From a virus: a stretch of 31,090 nucleotides of DNA. A program made the translations under genes and the position numbers. The stretch covers positions 1 through 31,090 of IMG/VR virus record IMGVR_UViG_3300034283_000030; one strand, 5' to 3'. Of the stretch, positions 1 to 8,567 are shown piece by piece. Within the stretch, counting starts at the first letter, position 1; each line of letters begins with the position of its first letter. The notes beneath the pieces were generated by a model. It did not search any database. It saw only the letters and a program-made list of their open reading frames with translations, and was not told where the DNA came from.

Positions 1-45
1 GTGATCGAAGACGGTATTAGGGGTTTACGCGTCTGGAGAATATGA
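1..45 (+). other. Possible 3' end of a rightward gene (partial)
   Basis: Plus-strand frame 1 is open from the window edge to a TGA at 43-45 and would encode a C-terminus ending GLRVWRI. The other two plus frames stop almost at once. I list it only because the hairpin that follows (91-121) has a T-run on the plus strand, as expected behind a rightward gene. Fourteen codons cannot establish a gene, and no product can be named. Confidence 0.22.
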
Positions 46-87
46 GTATATACACCCTTGGAAGTTTGCTCCTTCCGTTAGGCACAC

Positions 88-128
88 TTTAACCCCCGGT
101 TGCTCACTCAGCCGGGGGTTTTTATTTA
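88..128 (+). terminator. Rho-independent terminator hairpin, T-run on plus strand
   Basis: The arms AACCCCCGG (91-99) and CCGGGGGTT (112-120) are perfect complements. The stem can extend inward by a G-U pair and two further pairs, leaving a six-base loop. On the plus strand the stem runs straight into TTTTATTTA. On the minus strand it is followed only by TTAAAG. It sits immediately past the stop of the last leftward gene, so it may serve both directions, but the classical reading is termination of rightward transcripts. Confidence 0.75.
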
Positions 129-3100
129 TGCTTCAGCATAATAGCCTTTTGCTCCGGAGTAAGCTGCATACCGCGATAGCTATCCAATTCGCTCTGTAGG
201 TAGCGACTACGAGACTTGGCTATATCTTCCTCTTCAATCTGCAGTTCTGGTATCGGGTGCAACCTGTTGAACTCACGGATATCGGCTTCGACTTCGGCAA
301 CTGTTTCGCTGGAACCCTCGGGGTCGGATTTAGCTTTGTTTAGTTTAGCCATAAGGTCGGTACGTTCGCCGGTAACGGCGTTAATCATAGCAAGGGCACC
401 CATACGCTCACGCTGCCAATCCGATACCTCGTTCGGTGCCCAACCCATACGCTGGAAGTTAAGCTGCAAAGCCGTAATTTCGTCCTTCGCAAACATTTTC
501 CCACCCTTGCGGGTTTCTGCCCCCTGAGTTGACAGCCGCTCGGCAGTTATAGAACCACGGAATGTGCCGGGGACTATCTTCTCAAGGCCGCGCATAACGT
601 CGCCCTTGTACACATCCTCAAGTGCTTTGATGAACTCGATACTGATAGCCGCACCGGGAGACAGGTTGGTCTCAAGCCAGTTTACGATTGACTCGCTCCA
701 GTTTTCTCCGGGGATGCTGTCGCGTATCCACATGCCGTTCCAGCTAACACGAGATGCAAAGTTAACGCCGATAAGCTCGGACGGTATACCGTTACGTAGG
801 ACATCTGCCAGCGCATGCTGCTTGCCATCTAGACCGGGCAGCGTAGGATTACCGAAATTCTCCGGCAACCACTCGTACAGGAACCGGTGCTTGGAGTTGT
901 TGTACGAATATGGGTGCTGACGCCGGAACTCTTCTTCCTCCTCGTCGTCCATGAGCGACGGCAGGATCATATCAATGGCCCCGCACACCACGTCTAACAG
1001 CGGTGCGCCTGCTATACCGCCAAGGATAGCCACCATTGCCAAGTTGCCACCTAATTCGTGTATGGCAGCAGCGCGAGTACGGCCAGTGGCATTCTCGCCC
1101 CGTATGGTTTGTATACCCATACGCAAACCAAACATGGTGCGGTTCACAGCGTACATGCGGAACAGGAAAAGCAGTTGGCGGATTTGTCCGACCATGTAAC
1201 GCGGACGCTCGAACAAGTTGTGGCTACCGATAGTCTCGTTCAAGCCATTAACAGTGTTCTGGATAGCAGTGTTATATGCTTCCTCTGGCTCCATGCCGTC
1301 CTTACGGTTTTTGCCGTAGTCAAGGTCGAAGAACATCATGGCGCTCATCTCACGAGAAGCCACGTCAAACATAGTGAAGGGAAGACGCATAGCCTTAAAC
1401 GCCAGCCCGAGCACTTCTGCCGGAATGTTGTACGTGGAGTAAGTGTGCGCCATCTCGTTATTAAGGAATAGGGAGCTAGCCGCAGAAGAGTCGAACAAAT
1501 CGCGGTCGGTAAATTCCTTAAACGCACGGGCACGAATGGGGTTGTTTTTAACCGCCATGGATGTCCCTATCGAAGGCATAACCTGTGAGAACATGCCATC
1601 TGCGTCACGCTCAGGAAGACCGAAGCTGTACGGGATGAAGGAGTAACGCATAAAAGCAGCGGCAGCTGCGGTATACCCGTAGTCCGCATTGAGTTTAGGC
1701 ATAACCGAAATCGGGACGGACAACATCTGCGATGCAGCAGACGCAATACTAGACATGACTTCGAAGAAAGCAAACCGGCTAACCCCCGCCACGAATGCAT
1801 TCGGTGCTTCTGGGTTGATGGCTCCGCGCAGACGTTGGACCATTTCATCCACGTAAGTTCTCGCAGCGGCTTTTTCATCCACAGGCATGCCTTCAAGGGC
1901 ATCATAGCCTTCACTGACTACGCTGTTAACGTCAGACCCATATTGCAGCTTCGGGATTTGCACCGCATATTGTGCAGAACTGGACCTAAAATTACGCAGT
2001 ACATCGCTGCTGAAACCTGTCACGCGCTCGGCATGGATAAACTGCCTACGAAGGCTGCGCTCTGGTAGCGTCATGAGGTATGTCTGATAGAGCTTATCCC
2101 TAAGCTCTTTCTTCATGGCTTCCATAGCTTCCGCAGGAGTAGCGTATTTAGTGGTGTCGTAGTTCCCAGAAACCACAGCCTTATCAATCACCGAGAATAT
2201 ATTGCTGAGCATCAAGCTGCTCTCGACCAAGTTATTCTGGAAGTCCTCTAAGGTATTACCCTTTTCGAAAACGTTTTCGTTTTGCGGGTCTACGCCCAAC
2301 TCCTTGGCGCGCTTACGCAGGAAAGCATTCCGCCCAAAAGCAGTTTCAAAGTGGTGGCGCTCGCGGCCTGTTTTTATCCCGTCACCTTTAATGGTCAGCC
2401 AATATTTGCCGTAGCGCCGGAAAGGGAAGTACTCTTTGGGACGTATGCTATCCGGGATACCCGCATGTGGGTCGTTCGGGTCTGCCTCCCCTTCGGCAAA
2501 AGTATCGGGGTCCACCGCTGCAAGAAGCTCTTCTTTAGCTTCATCGTTGATGGGTAGTTTCTTGATGAAGCTGTTCTGCTCGGTACGCATGATAGTATAC
2601 ATATCCGCGTAAAAATCGCGGACGCGCACATAAATGTCGTGGCCGTTCTTCTGCTTACCAAGCTCTTCCCAAAGCTTCCAGACCGCCTTAATTTGTTTCT
2701 CGCGGATGGTCTTCTTGCCTTTAAACGCAGCGACCTGCCCCTTGCTAACGGTTGGGTCCTTTATTGCGTCATTGTACCAAACCATAATAGGGTCGTTCTG
2801 AAGCGCATTATCTAACGACGAGAAGTCCGAGGGGGAGAACTCGTTGATACGTGCAGCATGCATAGTCGTCGCGAGGACGCGCTGCCCTGTACGGTTGACA
2901 AACTTTGTAAAACGCCGGTCTAGCTTCCCAAATTGGGCACGCATCCTGTTTTGCGCCCCACGGATGTTAGCTTCAATCGTCTCCATACGCCGCAATGGCG
3001 GTAAGCGGCCCTTATCAATATCGTTAATAATGAACGAGCTAGTTAGTGCAGGCAGTATATATTCACGGGTAGCGTCGTTGAAGGAAGTCCACCCTTCTTT

Positions 3101-6100
3101 TATCGAGGGGAGGAAGAAGCTGCCGTCGCGCCCGTCGATAGCCGCACCGAGACCGTCAGTGAACTCCAGCATATCAGCGGCCATTTGCGCTTGGGCTACG
3201 CCACGATTGATCTCTTCCTCACCGGCAGTGACCCTCTCTTGTGCACTACCTTTACCTTTAGGAGCAGCCTTTTTCCTCTGCTCAAAAGTACGCCCTACAT
3301 CCTCCATACGGTCGATGTTCTTGGATGCGGCAATTAGTTTAGCGCCAGCTTTTAGTACGTTATCCAGTTGAGGCTGGAACTTAGGCTGCAGCTTAAGCAG
3401 CTTCCGCACTAACGCTACGAAACGCGTCCACAGGTTACCCTTCTCCAAGAATTTTTGGAAGCTAGGTTGGGTCAGTCCCTCAGCGATGAACTCGTCTAGG
3501 TTTTTCATGCCGTACGGGGATGCCTTGAGCAGTAGGTCCGCCGAACTCTCCACCTCAAACATGGTGTTGTACGCATCAATCAACTTATAGACTTCATCAC
3601 GTAATGCGAGCATTTCTGGGTCAGCATCAGGGCCAAGGTCTGTTAAACGCTTAAAGTCCGAGCCAAACTTAGCTATCAAAGCAATGTGAACTGCCTCGTG
3701 AAGGAGGGTTACAATGTTTGCTGCGGTTGACACCCCACGCAAACGAACGTCGGGGGCTGCGCCGTCGTAAACAGTGGCAGTTCCTAAAGTAAAAACTTCT
3801 TGGGGGCTAAAGTTAAGATTGCCGATATAGACATCAACGTCATCATCTATGACATCCGCTAAAGCAGCAGCAAGCCCACGCTGTGCAGGGTTCATTTTAC
3901 TGAGAATGTCTGGGTCGCGTAGTAAATCTGTTAGCCTAGCGTTGGCCAGTATAGGTTTACCAGTAAGCACCCTCCACGCATCCTGCATCCGGTATATAAG
4001 GCTTTGAAGCCTTTCGCTCGGAGTTGCACGTTCACTATTGGAAGAACCCATGGCTCGCTCAGCACTTCGCGTGCGGGCTGCGTCAAGCTGGGCTTCAATT
4101 TTTTCTAGTGGCAAACGGCGTTCTACTGCCGAGGTAAGCAGCTTATGTGTTCTTGCGTCAATCGCCTCGTCGGCTAGCGCTGCCTCAATGTCCGCAAGTA
4201 CGTCAGTATAAGGGTCAGCTTCTGGCGCTGCTTCCTCAACAGGTGCAGCAACTACCTCAGGTGCGATCTCTTCGGTTGCTAGCTCGCGCGCTTCGATTTC
4301 TTGTCGTAAGGTCGCCTCGGCTTCAGCATCCGCAGCTTCTTGTGCTGCTAGTTCTTGCTTCCGTGTATCGACATAACCTTGTACATCTTCCTGTACAGCT
4401 ACATCGGGTGCAGCTTGCACGGCAGCAACCTGTTCTTTCCCCCATTGCTGGCCTTCTTTGTAAGCGGCGAGAACTTCGGGGCTACCCCGCTCAAGGGAAA
4501 GAACTTGTTCGTCAGTTAGAGGCTTGATATCGGGGTTCTTTGCTTCTCGCACACCTTCACCGAACATACCGTTCTCGGCGGTGTTAAACACATAACCACG
4601 ACGCGTGGCTTCTTTGTAACCGAAACGCGTTAGATTGTCGTAGATTTCCTGTGGGGTGTAGTCTGCGGGGTCATAAATCGGTTTCTCTTCACGGCTAAGC
4701 GGGGCCACTTCAGGCGCAGCCGCTATCTCAGGCGCAGCCGCTATCTCAGGCGCAGCCGCTATCTCAGGCGCAGGCGCAATACCCAACTGCTGCGCACTTG
4801 CTTGGGCTATCGTTGGGATGGAGTCAGGGGTGGGGGCAGTGACTGATTTAATCGCAGCAGCAACAGGAGCCACAGCTACTTCGTCAACCGAAGGCGCGGC
4901 AGGTGCAGCAGAGGCAATTGTATCCGCAACAAATTGCCGCATTGAACCTTGGAAGTCACCTGATTGCCGAGCTGCGTCTACGCCCGCATCTATACGTTCA
5001 AGCATGTCTACATCTACAGGTACACCAGCATCTTTAATCATCTTTGCCGTCTGGAGAACTATAGATGGCTGACGACCAGTTTCAGTAATTTCCCCAGCTT
5101 CTACCTTTGCTAGAAGTGCGGCCCTTAGGGTTTCACCTATACCGCCACTTAAACCACCCAGAGTAGAAAGGCCGCTGGTGTCTGTATCAACAGTTGGTAC
5201 TGCGACAGTCTCGCTGACGTCGAGAGGAGCAGCAAACTTCTTGCCAGTAACCGCTTCCAGCGCAGCCACGGGGTCACCACCATGCTTACCATTCGCAAGC
5301 TGGTTCTTAGCCATATCGAACTGCTTTTGGTCAACGTCGTTCACATTGACGAGGGGATTATTGAGTATCGTGTCGTTCAGTAGCTGCCTAGCCGTGTCAA
5401 CGCGTGTAGTCAGCTTGACTTTCTTATCCGCAAGGATGTTCTTAGCTTCGTCTAGTGAACTGACTCCCGCTCCCTCGCCAACATCAGAAGTTGATACGCC
5501 AGAAACAGACCGCCCCAATCCTCCTCCGACAGTCTCTCCAACGTCTGCAGCACCGGATACGGACGAAGCGGTTCCGATATCAGAAGCAGTGCCTGCGCCA
5601 GTTCCTCCGAAGTCATCCACTCCGGTATCAGTATCGGGGACATCTGTAGCTCCTTCTTCGCGTGCGCGCCCGAGTTGTTGTTGGGCATACAGCGCTGCTT
5701 TCTCTGGGGTAACCCCGTAGCTTTCCACCATACGTTCAACAATGGTATCGAAAGCGGCATCGTCGTTCGGGTTCTCTTGCAGACGCATAGTTGCCGCAAT
5801 AAGCTTTGCGTCCGACTTAATTTTATTGGCGGTTTCTACGCCGCCTGTTACTTTTGTAACTAGCTCAGTAAGTCCACGTACGCCGCCACCAACGACCGCA
5901 CCGTAGATAAAGTTCTCTGCTACCCCTTCGGTTACGTCCTTTTCAGGGTTGTACGTTGTCTTCTCGATGGTATTCTGTGCGAACTGAGCGGTACCTTCCT
6001 GCGTACCTTCTTCCAGCATAGCGACACCCACACGGCCTCGGCCAGTTTTCTGGATGTCAGCTATAAGGGTGCGTACTTCTGCTGCCGCAGCTTTCGGCGA

Positions 6101-7174
6101 TATGCCACCGACTTCTACACGCTCTACAAGACCTGCAAGTTTTGAAGTCATAGACCCGCGCAACTTGGAAGGTACCCGCGCCATCATAGCATCTAAGGTG
6201 AGAACTTCTGTAGCCCCGATGGCTGCACCGCCAGCCTGCGCAAGCGCACGTACGAGAGGGTTAACGACCTTCCCTGTCTCAGCTTCGTACTGCTCGATTG
6301 CCTGACGCTGTTGCTGGGCACCAGAACCCGCACCTAATGCAAGTTGTGTTGCTTGTTCTGCTCGTGCGATTGCAGGGACAGCACGTGTACCAGCGACAGC
6401 CATACCCGCACGGGAAGCGCCGCGAGTAACAAACGCAGGTGCAACGCTACCTGCTACTTCAGAGAGCTTACGAGTTTGTCTTGCAAACGCACCGAACTTA
6501 GCCGCGTCGCTCTCGTCAGGCGCAAGGTAGTTTTTAATAAACTCTTCACCTGCTTGTTCGGCGGCTTTGCCCGGAGCTTCAATACCTACTGCGCCTAATA
6601 AACTAGGGATACCCGCGACCGTACGAACTGCGCCCGCACCAAGCCCTTTAAGTGTATCCGTAGCAATCTCACCAAATGACCGTTCAGGCACGAGTGTACC
6701 CGTGCGCTTCATGTAGTCTAGTTCGGCTTTGCTATCTTCGATAGCCCCACGGTATGCCTCTGTATACCGGTTGAGGTTCTCGCGCATACTCGCCGTTGCG
6801 CCGGGTATATTGGCTAACTTTTCGTTGTTAGCAATGCTTCGTTGGTTTCTAGCAATATCATCATTGATAGCTTTTGTGCGTTTAGCAATTTCAGCCGCTG
6901 CGCTAGGTGTGGGTTTTACTGGCGTTGGTGGCTTGCCAGCCGTCGGCTTCTGCCGAATTACAGCCGCAGCAACTTCCTTCTGGGTAGCATTCTTAGGCCC
7001 TTCAATCGCATACGTATTGCCATCAGGTGCCTGTATTTTGTGCGTAGCTTTAGGCACACCCGCCGATGGGTTCTGCCTCATTACTGCAGCAATTACATCT
7101 GCTTGGGACGCGTTGGGTGGCCCCTCTATCCGGTAGGTGTTACCATCAGGGGCTTTGATCCGGTATGTAGGCAT
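122..7174 (-). CDS. Giant (2350 aa) polyvalent virion protein with putative zinc metallopeptidase motif
   Basis: This is probably a virion-packaged, ejected internal protein, analogous in size and position to T7 gp16. Residues 4-39 and 45-80 are two copies of a module built on APDGNTYxIEGP, period 41. Hydrophobic Gly/Ala-rich stretches follow (around 180-200 and 250-440), then an acidic Ala/Pro/Glu linker with tandem PEIAAA. HEAVH at 1159-1163 inside a hydrophobic helix matches the zincin HExxH motif, and DEFIAEG near 1227-1233 could supply the third ligand. The C-terminal half resembles large polyvalent-protein regions (EYFPFRRYGKYW-like segment). A hydrophobic stretch near 2040-2070, followed by an acidic DDEEEEE run, may insert in a membrane. 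The start follows AAGGGG. Peptidase activity is inferred from the motif alone. It is the last gene of the operon. Confidence 0.85.
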   Translation of the reverse strand: MPTYRIKAPDGNTYRIEGPPNASQADVIAAVMRQNPSAGVPKATHKIQAPDGNTYAIEGPKNATQKEVAAAVIRQKPTAGKPPTPVKPTPSAAAEIAKRTKAINDDIARNQRSIANNEKLANIPGATASMRENLNRYTEAYRGAIEDSKAELDYMKRTGTLVPERSFGEIATDTLKGLGAGAVRTVAGIPSLLGAVGIEAPGKAAEQAGEEFIKNYLAPDESDAAKFGAFARQTRKLSEVAGSVAPAFVTRGASRAGMAVAGTRAVPAIARAEQATQLALGAGSGAQQQRQAIEQYEAETGKVVNPLVRALAQAGGAAIGATEVLTLDAMMARVPSKLRGSMTSKLAGLVERVEVGGISPKAAAAEVRTLIADIQKTGRGRVGVAMLEEGTQEGTAQFAQNTIEKTTYNPEKDVTEGVAENFIYGAVVGGGVRGLTELVTKVTGGVETANKIKSDAKLIAATMRLQENPNDDAAFDTIVERMVESYGVTPEKAALYAQQQLGRAREEGATDVPDTDTGVDDFGGTGAGTASDIGTASSVSGAADVGETVGGGLGRSVSGVSTSDVGEGAGVSSLDEAKNILADKKVKLTTRVDTARQLLNDTILNNPLVNVNDVDQKQFDMAKNQLANGKHGGDPVAALEAVTGKKFAAPLDVSETVAVPTVDTDTSGLSTLGGLSGGIGETLRAALLAKVEAGEITETGRQPSIVLQTAKMIKDAGVPVDVDMLERIDAGVDAARQSGDFQGSMRQFVADTIASAAPAAPSVDEVAVAPVAAAIKSVTAPTPDSIPTIAQASAQQLGIAPAPEIAAAPEIAAAPEIAAAPEVAPLSREEKPIYDPADYTPQEIYDNLTRFGYKEATRRGYVFNTAENGMFGEGVREAKNPDIKPLTDEQVLSLERGSPEVLAAYKEGQQWGKEQVAAVQAAPDVAVQEDVQGYVDTRKQELAAQEAADAEAEATLRQEIEARELATEEIAPEVVAAPVEEAAPEADPYTDVLADIEAALADEAIDARTHKLLTSAVERRLPLEKIEAQLDAARTRSAERAMGSSNSERATPSERLQSLIYRMQDAWRVLTGKPILANARLTDLLRDPDILSKMNPAQRGLAAALADVIDDDVDVYIGNLNFSPQEVFTLGTATVYDGAAPDVRLRGVSTAANIVTLLHEAVHIALIAKFGSDFKRLTDLGPDADPEMLALRDEVYKLIDAYNTMFEVESSADLLLKASPYGMKNLDEFIAEGLTQPSFQKFLEKGNLWTRFVALVRKLLKLQPKFQPQLDNVLKAGAKLIAASKNIDRMEDVGRTFEQRKKAAPKGKGSAQERVTAGEEEINRGVAQAQMAADMLEFTDGLGAAIDGRDGSFFLPSIKEGWTSFNDATREYILPALTSSFIINDIDKGRLPPLRRMETIEANIRGAQNRMRAQFGKLDRRFTKFVNRTGQRVLATTMHAARINEFSPSDFSSLDNALQNDPIMVWYNDAIKDPTVSKGQVAAFKGKKTIREKQIKAVWKLWEELGKQKNGHDIYVRVRDFYADMYTIMRTEQNSFIKKLPINDEAKEELLAAVDPDTFAEGEADPNDPHAGIPDSIRPKEYFPFRRYGKYWLTIKGDGIKTGRERHHFETAFGRNAFLRKRAKELGVDPQNENVFEKGNTLEDFQNNLVESSLMLSNIFSVIDKAVVSGNYDTTKYATPAEAMEAMKKELRDKLYQTYLMTLPERSLRRQFIHAERVTGFSSDVLRNFRSSSAQYAVQIPKLQYGSDVNSVVSEGYDALEGMPVDEKAAARTYVDEMVQRLRGAINPEAPNAFVAGVSRFAFFEVMSSIASAASQMLSVPISVMPKLNADYGYTAAAAAFMRYSFIPYSFGLPERDADGMFSQVMPSIGTSMAVKNNPIRARAFKEFTDRDLFDSSAASSLFLNNEMAHTYSTYNIPAEVLGLAFKAMRLPFTMFDVASREMSAMMFFDLDYGKNRKDGMEPEEAYNTAIQNTVNGLNETIGSHNLFERPRYMVGQIRQLLFLFRMYAVNRTMFGLRMGIQTIRGENATGRTRAAAIHELGGNLAMVAILGGIAGAPLLDVVCGAIDMILPSLMDDEEEEEFRRQHPYSYNNSKHRFLYEWLPENFGNPTLPGLDGKQHALADVLRNGIPSELIGVNFASRVSWNGMWIRDSIPGENWSESIVNWLETNLSPGAAISIEFIKALEDVYKGDVMRGLEKIVPGTFRGSITAERLSTQGAETRKGGKMFAKDEITALQLNFQRMGWAPNEVSDWQRERMGALAMINAVTGERTDLMAKLNKAKSDPEGSSETVAEVEADIREFNRLHPIPELQIEEEDIAKSRSRYLQSELDSYRGMQLTPEQKAIMLKHK
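4711..4772 (-). repeat. 18-bp tandem repeat encoding PEIAAA units
   Basis: Three perfect in-frame copies of an 18-base unit occupy 4711-4728, 4729-4746 and 4747-4764, followed by eight bases of a fourth. They encode a flexible Ala/Pro/Glu linker within the 2350-aa protein. Perfect identity suggests recent slippage or selection for linker length. Confidence 0.9.
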
Positions 7175-7189
7175 AAAAACCCCTTACTA

Positions 7190-8554
7190 TTAATTCTCGA
7201 CCGTTGCTTCGCCCCAACCATCACCGCTACTATTCGCCCCTTGGCTACTCTTTGCTTTACCTTCTGAAAAAGTGGTAAACCCAGCCCCAAAATCACCCTT
7301 ACCTAACCGCTCGATAATACGTTCCGTGGCAGACGGAGCGTATGCCGCCACTTTTGCGGCCTGCAGTGACATTAGCTGACCTGCCCTCTGCGTAGCATTT
7401 GACATCTTAGCGATAAGTAATTGGACGGCATCACTCCGCTTCGCAAGCTCTAGCTGAACAGCACGGTCTTTCATAGCTTCGGCTAGCGTACCATATTTCA
7501 TGGTCATTTCCATAGCCAAATTCGCAGCTTCACGAGCAGACTTGTTGCTTATTCCTTCCTGTTCAGCCAACGACTTAACCGCATCACGCACTTCAGCACG
7601 CTGCTCCTTGACCCCAGCCTCAAAACCGGGCAGTGCCGCACCGAGACCTGCGGTAGCAGATTGCAGTATAGAGCCCGGTGCATTTGCCATCGCAACCCCT
7701 GCCCTAATCATCGCCATATTAATATTTTCTTTGCGGCGCTTCTTTTGCTCTCCCTCGTCGAGAGTTTTTTCTAGTTCCTTAGTCAGCCGCTCGCTGTACT
7801 TAGTTTGTTGCGGAGCCAGCGCTTTAATCGCTGCCAAGTTATCCTTTGGCGCGCTCGACATACCATACATAGATGCCGGGATGCCTTCAAAGGTTGGGAC
7901 TTTAAGTGGTATCGGGGCTTTAGCAGCTCCCTGACCAGATACGACAATCTCATTAGCTGCACTCGCAGGTGGGACATATTCGCTGTCTAGCTGAGCTAGA
8001 TATGCCTTTTCTGCTTCTTCTGCTGCTATTTCTTCCGGTGTTTTTTCCTTAACAGGGCCACCCTCAAAAAACGCAACCATGCCGCCACCTGCGTAGCCGT
8101 CGTCGAAGCCACCGTTGGTAGGCTCATCAAACATAGTGTCAGGTACGGGTAAAGTAGCTAAACCGCCCTCGGCCATACCTTGAGGAGGCGGAGCCATACC
8201 CATATCTTGGGGAGGCGGAGCCATACCCTGCGGTGGAGGGGCCATAGGAGCCGGAGCCATAGGAGGCGGAGCACCCATACCTTGCGCCGGAGCGGGCGGA
8301 GCGCCCATAGGCGGAGGGGCTCCCATAGGAGCCATTTGTGGTTGGCCACCACCTAGAACTTGTTGCGCAACAGACGGTGCCTGCCCAGCTTCCATAACCT
8401 GTGCGGAACGCATACGGTCAATGAACATACCGGCGAGTACGGCAGCAGTGGGGTCAACGACGCCCATTTGCGCAGCTTGCGCAATCTTCTGCTTGTTACC
8501 AGCATACTCCTTAGCGATGTCTTCTGGTGCTTGAATGCTGAACGGCTTAGCCAA
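7190..8554 (-). CDS. Pro/Met-rich and helical internal virion protein (454 aa), TTG start
   Basis: It sits between the Gln-rich protein and the giant protein, the place of T7 gene 15. Residues 1-70 are helical. A region rich in APPPQGM and GAPPPM units follows (about 75-130), then A-x-G-G motifs (MAEGGL, YAGGGMV, EGGPVK). The remainder is long charged helices with no domain I recognise. The start is TTG, preceded by AAGGAGA at a six-base spacing, with no ATG or GTG nearby to replace it. Function is unknown; an ejection or core role is inferred from gene order only. Confidence 0.8.
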   Translation of the reverse strand: MAKPFSIQAPEDIAKEYAGNKQKIAQAAQMGVVDPTAAVLAGMFIDRMRSAQVMEAGQAPSVAQQVLGGGQPQMAPMGAPPPMGAPPAPAQGMGAPPPMAPAPMAPPPQGMAPPPQDMGMAPPPQGMAEGGLATLPVPDTMFDEPTNGGFDDGYAGGGMVAFFEGGPVKEKTPEEIAAEEAEKAYLAQLDSEYVPPASAANEIVVSGQGAAKAPIPLKVPTFEGIPASMYGMSSAPKDNLAAIKALAPQQTKYSERLTKELEKTLDEGEQKKRRKENINMAMIRAGVAMANAPGSILQSATAGLGAALPGFEAGVKEQRAEVRDAVKSLAEQEGISNKSAREAANLAMEMTMKYGTLAEAMKDRAVQLELAKRSDAVQLLIAKMSNATQRAGQLMSLQAAKVAAYAPSATERIIERLGKGDFGAGFTTFSEGKAKSSQGANSSGDGWGEATVEN

Positions 8555-8560
8555 CTTATA

Positions 8561-8567
8561 TCTCCTT
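8561..8567 (-). promoter_or_regulatory. Strong Shine-Dalgarno that fixes a TTG start
   Basis: On the minus strand AAGGAGA lies six bases before TTG at 8554. It is the only plausible initiation signal for the 454-aa gene, so the rare start codon is probably real. Confidence 0.7.

Noticed and set aside
4147-5720. Long plus-strand open frames opposite the giant gene
   Set aside because: They mirror the Ala/Pro/Val-rich composition of the minus-strand gene, have no ribosome sites or recognisable domains, and lie wholly inside an obvious coding region.
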